Below are positions 7,116 to 9,287 of a DNA stretch of 9,287 nt, one piece after another (position 1 is the stretch's first letter; every line of letters begins with the position of its first letter). The notes under the pieces were generated by a model, which made no database searches, was not told where the DNA came from, and was given only the letters and a program-made list of their open reading frames with translations. The DNA comes from Clostridia bacterium (GTDB taxonomy: Bacteria; Bacillota; Clostridia; Oscillospirales; Acutalibacteraceae). A program made the position numbers and the translations under genes. The stretch covers positions 1 to 9,287 of the forward strand of contig CAAFMR010000041.1 in assembly GCA_900764115.1 (NCBI GenBank). Direction: 5' to 3'.

Positions 7116-7706
7116 TTAGTGCGAATAGCGGTTCATCGCCTGGTCGATATGCCCGGCGACAATCAGCTGTGCCGCCCCCGCCGCTTTTTCGTAGGCATCC
7201 TCCATCGCCGGCTGTTCGTCGGGCTTGAACCGGGACAGCACCCAATCCGCCATATCGTAGGCGGGGTGCGGCTTCGCCCCCACGCCGATGCGCACCCGGG
7301 GGAAGGCATCGGTGCCGATGCAGCCGATGATGCTGCGCAGCCCCTTCTGCCCGCCGTCGCTGCCGCTGCGGCGCACCCGCACCGCCCCCAGGGGCAGCGC
7401 CACATCGTCGCTGAATACCAGCAGCTGCTCCGGCGCCAGCTTATAAAAATGCAGCGCCGCCTGCACCGCCTCACCGCTCAGATTCATAAAGGTCTGGGGA
7501 AACAGCAGCAGCACCCGCCGTCCGTCGATTTCGCCGGTGCCGGTGAGCGCCTTGCACTGCTTTTTGTTCAGCTCCGTGTGCAGCTCCCTTGCCAGCGCCT
7601 GCAGCGCCCCATAGCCGACGTTGTGCCGGGTATTTTCGTATGCCATACCGGGGTTTCCCAATCCCACAATCAGAAAATCCACCCCGCCGGTGCGTTGAAA
7701 CAGCAT
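7116..7706 (-). CDS. pth: Peptidyl-tRNA hydrolase Pth
   Basis: Pth cleaves the ester bond of peptidyl-tRNAs that drop off the ribosome, recycling tRNA; it is normally essential. The protein has 196 residues. Family motifs are IVGLGNPG (13-20, Asn18), NTRHNVG with catalytic His28, PQTFMNLSG (70-78, Asn75), and SDD with Asp100, corresponding to E. coli Asn10, His20, Asn68 and Asp93. One departure is that the usual GGHNG loop reads GGQKG (118-122), so the positions of E. coli His113 and Asn114 are Gln120 and Lys121. The ATG at 7706 adds about eight residues before the usual N-terminus (MLFQRTGGVDF). It is preceded by AAAGGAAGTGGGG, while an internal GTG (residue 9) has no good ribosome binding site. 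This is the first gene of the minus-strand operon, behind a recognisable promoter at 7741-7769. Confidence 0.97.
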   Translation of the reverse strand: MLFQRTGGVDFLIVGLGNPGMAYENTRHNVGYGALQALARELHTELNKKQCKALTGTGEIDGRRVLLLFPQTFMNLSGEAVQAALHFYKLAPEQLLVFSDDVALPLGAVRVRRSGSDGGQKGLRSIIGCIGTDAFPRVRIGVGAKPHPAYDMADWVLSRFKPDEQPAMEDAYEKAAGAAQLIVAGHIDQAMNRYSH

Positions 7707-7740
7707 CCGACCCCACTTCCTTTCCGTATATCATCCTAAT

Positions 7741-7769
7741 AGTATAGCAAATTTGCCCCGTTGGTGCAA
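7741..7769 (-). promoter_or_regulatory. Promoter of the pth-mfd operon
   Basis: On the minus strand TTGCAC (7764-7769) is followed after exactly 17 nt by TATACT (7741-7746), with TG one base before the -10 (extended -10). Transcription should start near 7734, about 28 nt before the pth ATG. It fits a housekeeping sigma-A promoter with a weak -35. One arm of a perfect inverted repeat (7751-7760) lies inside the spacer, where a bound repressor would block polymerase. Confidence 0.7.
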
Positions 7770-7828
7770 GAGTTTTGTGGCGGTCTGTGGGCTTATACAG
7801 GATCAGCGTATCGAAACCCGGGGCAAAT
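7751..7828. repeat. Perfect 10-bp inverted repeat in the divergent promoter region
   Basis: ATTTGCCCCG (7751-7760) and its exact reverse complement CGGGGCAAAT (7819-7828) are separated by 58 nt. The left arm lies between the -35 and -10 of the pth promoter. The right arm lies 23 nt upstream of the -35 of the divergent gene. The arrangement suits a protein that bridges two half-sites and loops the intervening DNA. As RNA the loop would be long, so a DNA-level role is more likely than a hairpin. Confidence 0.6.
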
Positions 7829-7851
7829 GACACAATTTCCGTTTTTTCTGC

Positions 7852-7880
7852 TTGCAGCGTCCTCCTTTTTGCGGTATACT
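7852..7880 (+). promoter_or_regulatory. Promoter of the divergent SWIM/SNF2-type gene
   Basis: TTGCAG (7852-7857), exactly 17 nt, then TATACT (7875-7880). Transcription should begin around 7887, leaving a leader of about 63 nt before the ATG at 7950. The -10 hexamer and spacing equal those of the pth promoter facing the other way. The leader can form a small hairpin (GGCGA 7895-7899 with TCGCC 7910-7914), which is probably incidental. Confidence 0.7.
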
Positions 7881-7949
7881 ATTCAGATACACACGGCGAA
7901 CTGATTTCATCGCCCGCCTGATTTTTCCGACCCACAAGGAGAGACCGTT

Positions 7950-9287
7950 ATGCCCTTTTATCCTCTCAAAAAAATCAAAGCCCTCGCAGAAAGCAGCCCG
8001 GTATATCTGCGGGGCGTCCATGGCTACAACGCCGGCTGGGTGCGCGCCTTCGCCGAAAGCGCCAACCCGTTTTATCCCTGTTTTCTGACCGCCCGGGCGG
8101 TGGAGGAGGACGGCAGGGACTATGCCGTCGAGGTGGGCTTTGATGCGCTGGATGAGCTGGAATACTTTGCCTGCGACTGCGGACAGTTTCACCCCCGGGA
8201 GGGCGCCTGCAAGCATATTGTAGCGGTGCTGGTGTACAAATACTATCAGGACATGGTGGCGCAGCTGCCTACGGCGGCGGCGCTGGAGCAACAGCAGGAG
8301 CGCGCCACCGATCCCGCCGCCCGCCAGATGATCGACCGGTATATGGCGGAGGAGACACGGCGGCTGCAGCAGACCGACGGCACCGGAACGGTGGCGCTGA
8401 CCCCGCTGCTGGTGCTGGATGCGGGTCATCCCGCGCTGCGGTTCACCATCGGCAGCGATCGCCCCTATCTGCTGAAAAATCTTGCCCGCTTCGCCGAACG
8501 GATGCAGCAGGGGGAAACCGCCGAATACGGCAAACAGCTCACCCTGTACCACCACCCGGACAGCTTTTCTCCCGAAAGCCGCCCGGTGCTGGATTTTTTG
8601 CTGGCGGAATGGAATGACCGGGCAGCGGGCATGAGTGCCGCCGCCGGGGAGCTGCCCCTGTCGCCGGCGGGGGTCGACCGGTTCTTTGCGCTGATGGAGG
8701 GGCGCCCCCTGACCCTGCGCACCGCCACCGGCGACCGCCCGCTGCAGCTGGCCCGGGAAAATCCCCGGCTGACGGTGAGCATCGTCCGGGAGCGCGCCGG
8801 GGTGCGGGTGACCGGCGAGGAGATGCAGCCTATCCGCGGGCTGCGCACCCTCTATCTGCTGCGGGGGGATCGTCTTTTCGCCGCCGATGCCGACTACACC
8901 CGCCGGATGACCGGTCTGGTGCAGGTGCTGAGCCGCGCGCCGGAGGGGGTATACATCTCCGCCGGAGAGCTGCCCGCCTTTTGCGCCGGGGTGTGGAAAA
9001 CGGTGGAGCCGTTCATTCTCCCGGAGGGGGATACGGAGGCGCTGGCGGCGTACCGGCCCCGTCCGTTGGATGCCCGCATTTATCTGGATGTCCCGGAGGA
9101 GGGCTGCGTCACCGCCCGGGTGGAATATCACTATGGCGAGACGGTTTTGCTGCCCTTTGCGGGCGCTGCCGCCCCCCGGCAGCCATGGCAGGACCCGCTG
9201 GGGGAGGAACAGGTCAAGGCGGCATTGCTCCGGCAGTTTACCGCCCTGCAGCCGGAAACGGGGCTGCTGGTTTTCCGGGGGGACGAC
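7950..9287 (+). CDS. SWIM zinc-finger / SNF2-associated protein, N-terminal part of a likely SNF2-family helicase (runs off window)
   Basis: The frame is open from the ATG at 7950 to the right edge (446 codons, no stop). A SWIM zinc finger lies at about 63-97: YFACDCGQF then ACKHIVAVLVYKY, with ligands Cys75, Cys77, Cys87 and His89 (CxC-x9-CxH). The remainder resembles the region that in Firmicutes precedes an SNF2 motor (the SNF2 helicase-associated domain), including LYLLRGDRLFAADADYTRRM and an AGELPAFCAGVW segment near 350. No Walker A has appeared yet, as expected if the motor begins further right. Such proteins are taken to be DNA translocases that remodel protein-DNA or polymerase complexes; the exact role of this subgroup is not well defined. 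AAGGAGAG (7936-7943) supports the start. The gene is divergent from the pth-mfd operon. The helicase part is inferred from family architecture, not seen. Confidence 0.88.
   Translation, partial: MPFYPLKKIKALAESSPVYLRGVHGYNAGWVRAFAESANPFYPCFLTARAVEEDGRDYAVEVGFDALDELEYFACDCGQFHPREGACKHIVAVLVYKYYQDMVAQLPTAAALEQQQERATDPAARQMIDRYMAEETRRLQQTDGTGTVALTPLLVLDAGHPALRFTIGSDRPYLLKNLARFAERMQQGETAEYGKQLTLYHHPDSFSPESRPVLDFLLAEWNDRAAGMSAAAGELPLSPAGVDRFFALMEGRPLTLRTATGDRPLQLARENPRLTVSIVRERAGVRVTGEEMQPIRGLRTLYLLRGDRLFAADADYTRRMTGLVQVLSRAPEGVYISAGELPAFCAGVWKTVEPFILPEGDTEALAAYRPRPLDARIYLDVPEEGCVTARVEYHYGETVLLPFAGAAAPRQPWQDPLGEEQVKAALLRQFTALQPETGLLVFRGDD

Noticed and set aside
7803..9131. Long minus-strand open frame (about 442 codons) opposite the SWIM/SNF2-type gene
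   Set aside because: The plus strand carries a clear SWIM finger, ribosome binding site and promoter. The reverse frame is Gln/Gly/His-rich shadow coding and runs into the pth promoter region.

Overview
The window looks like a chromosomal housekeeping segment from a GC-rich anaerobic Firmicute, probably an Oscillospiraceae/Ruminococcaceae-type gut bacterium. The assignment is an inference. It rests on the pth-mfd pairing typical of Firmicutes, strong AAGGAGG-type ribosome binding sites, TATACT-type -10 boxes and a membrane-anchored XRE regulator. No sequence search was possible.

Layout, left to right. Positions 1-739 (minus strand) hold most of an XRE-type helix-turn-helix regulator with one membrane segment; its C-terminus lies beyond the left edge. 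Positions 740-899 are intergenic. They hold that gene's putative promoter and an unusual cluster of CAAGC/GCTTG pentamers. Positions 900-7706 (minus strand) are a tightly packed six-gene run, transcribed in the order pth (peptidyl-tRNA hydrolase), mfd (transcription-repair coupling factor), a YbaK/EbsC-type aminoacyl-tRNA deacylase, an unrecognised 81-residue protein, mnmA (tRNA 2-thiouridylase) and a 1-phosphofructokinase-family sugar kinase. Positions 7707-7949 are a divergent promoter region with a good promoter facing each way and a perfect 10-bp inverted repeat. From 7950 to the right edge (plus strand) runs the N-terminal part of a SWIM zinc-finger / SNF2-associated protein, probably a large SNF2-family helicase whose motor lies outside the window.

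The minus-strand operon has a theme of translation quality and genome maintenance. Pth recycles peptidyl-tRNA, YbaK removes misattached amino acids, MnmA thiolates the tRNA wobble base, and Mfd clears stalled RNA polymerase and recruits repair. The sugar kinase at the end has no obvious link to the rest. From mfd onward every junction overlaps by 4-8 nt or is separated by only 4 nt, so translation is probably coupled. The divergent SNF2-type gene may share control with the operon through the inverted repeat.

I found no RNA genes, CRISPR arrays, insertion sequences or phage genes. The window is mostly ordinary. The points most worth a second look are the two intergenic repeat structures, the small coupled ORF, and a substitution at a normally conserved Pth substrate-binding position.
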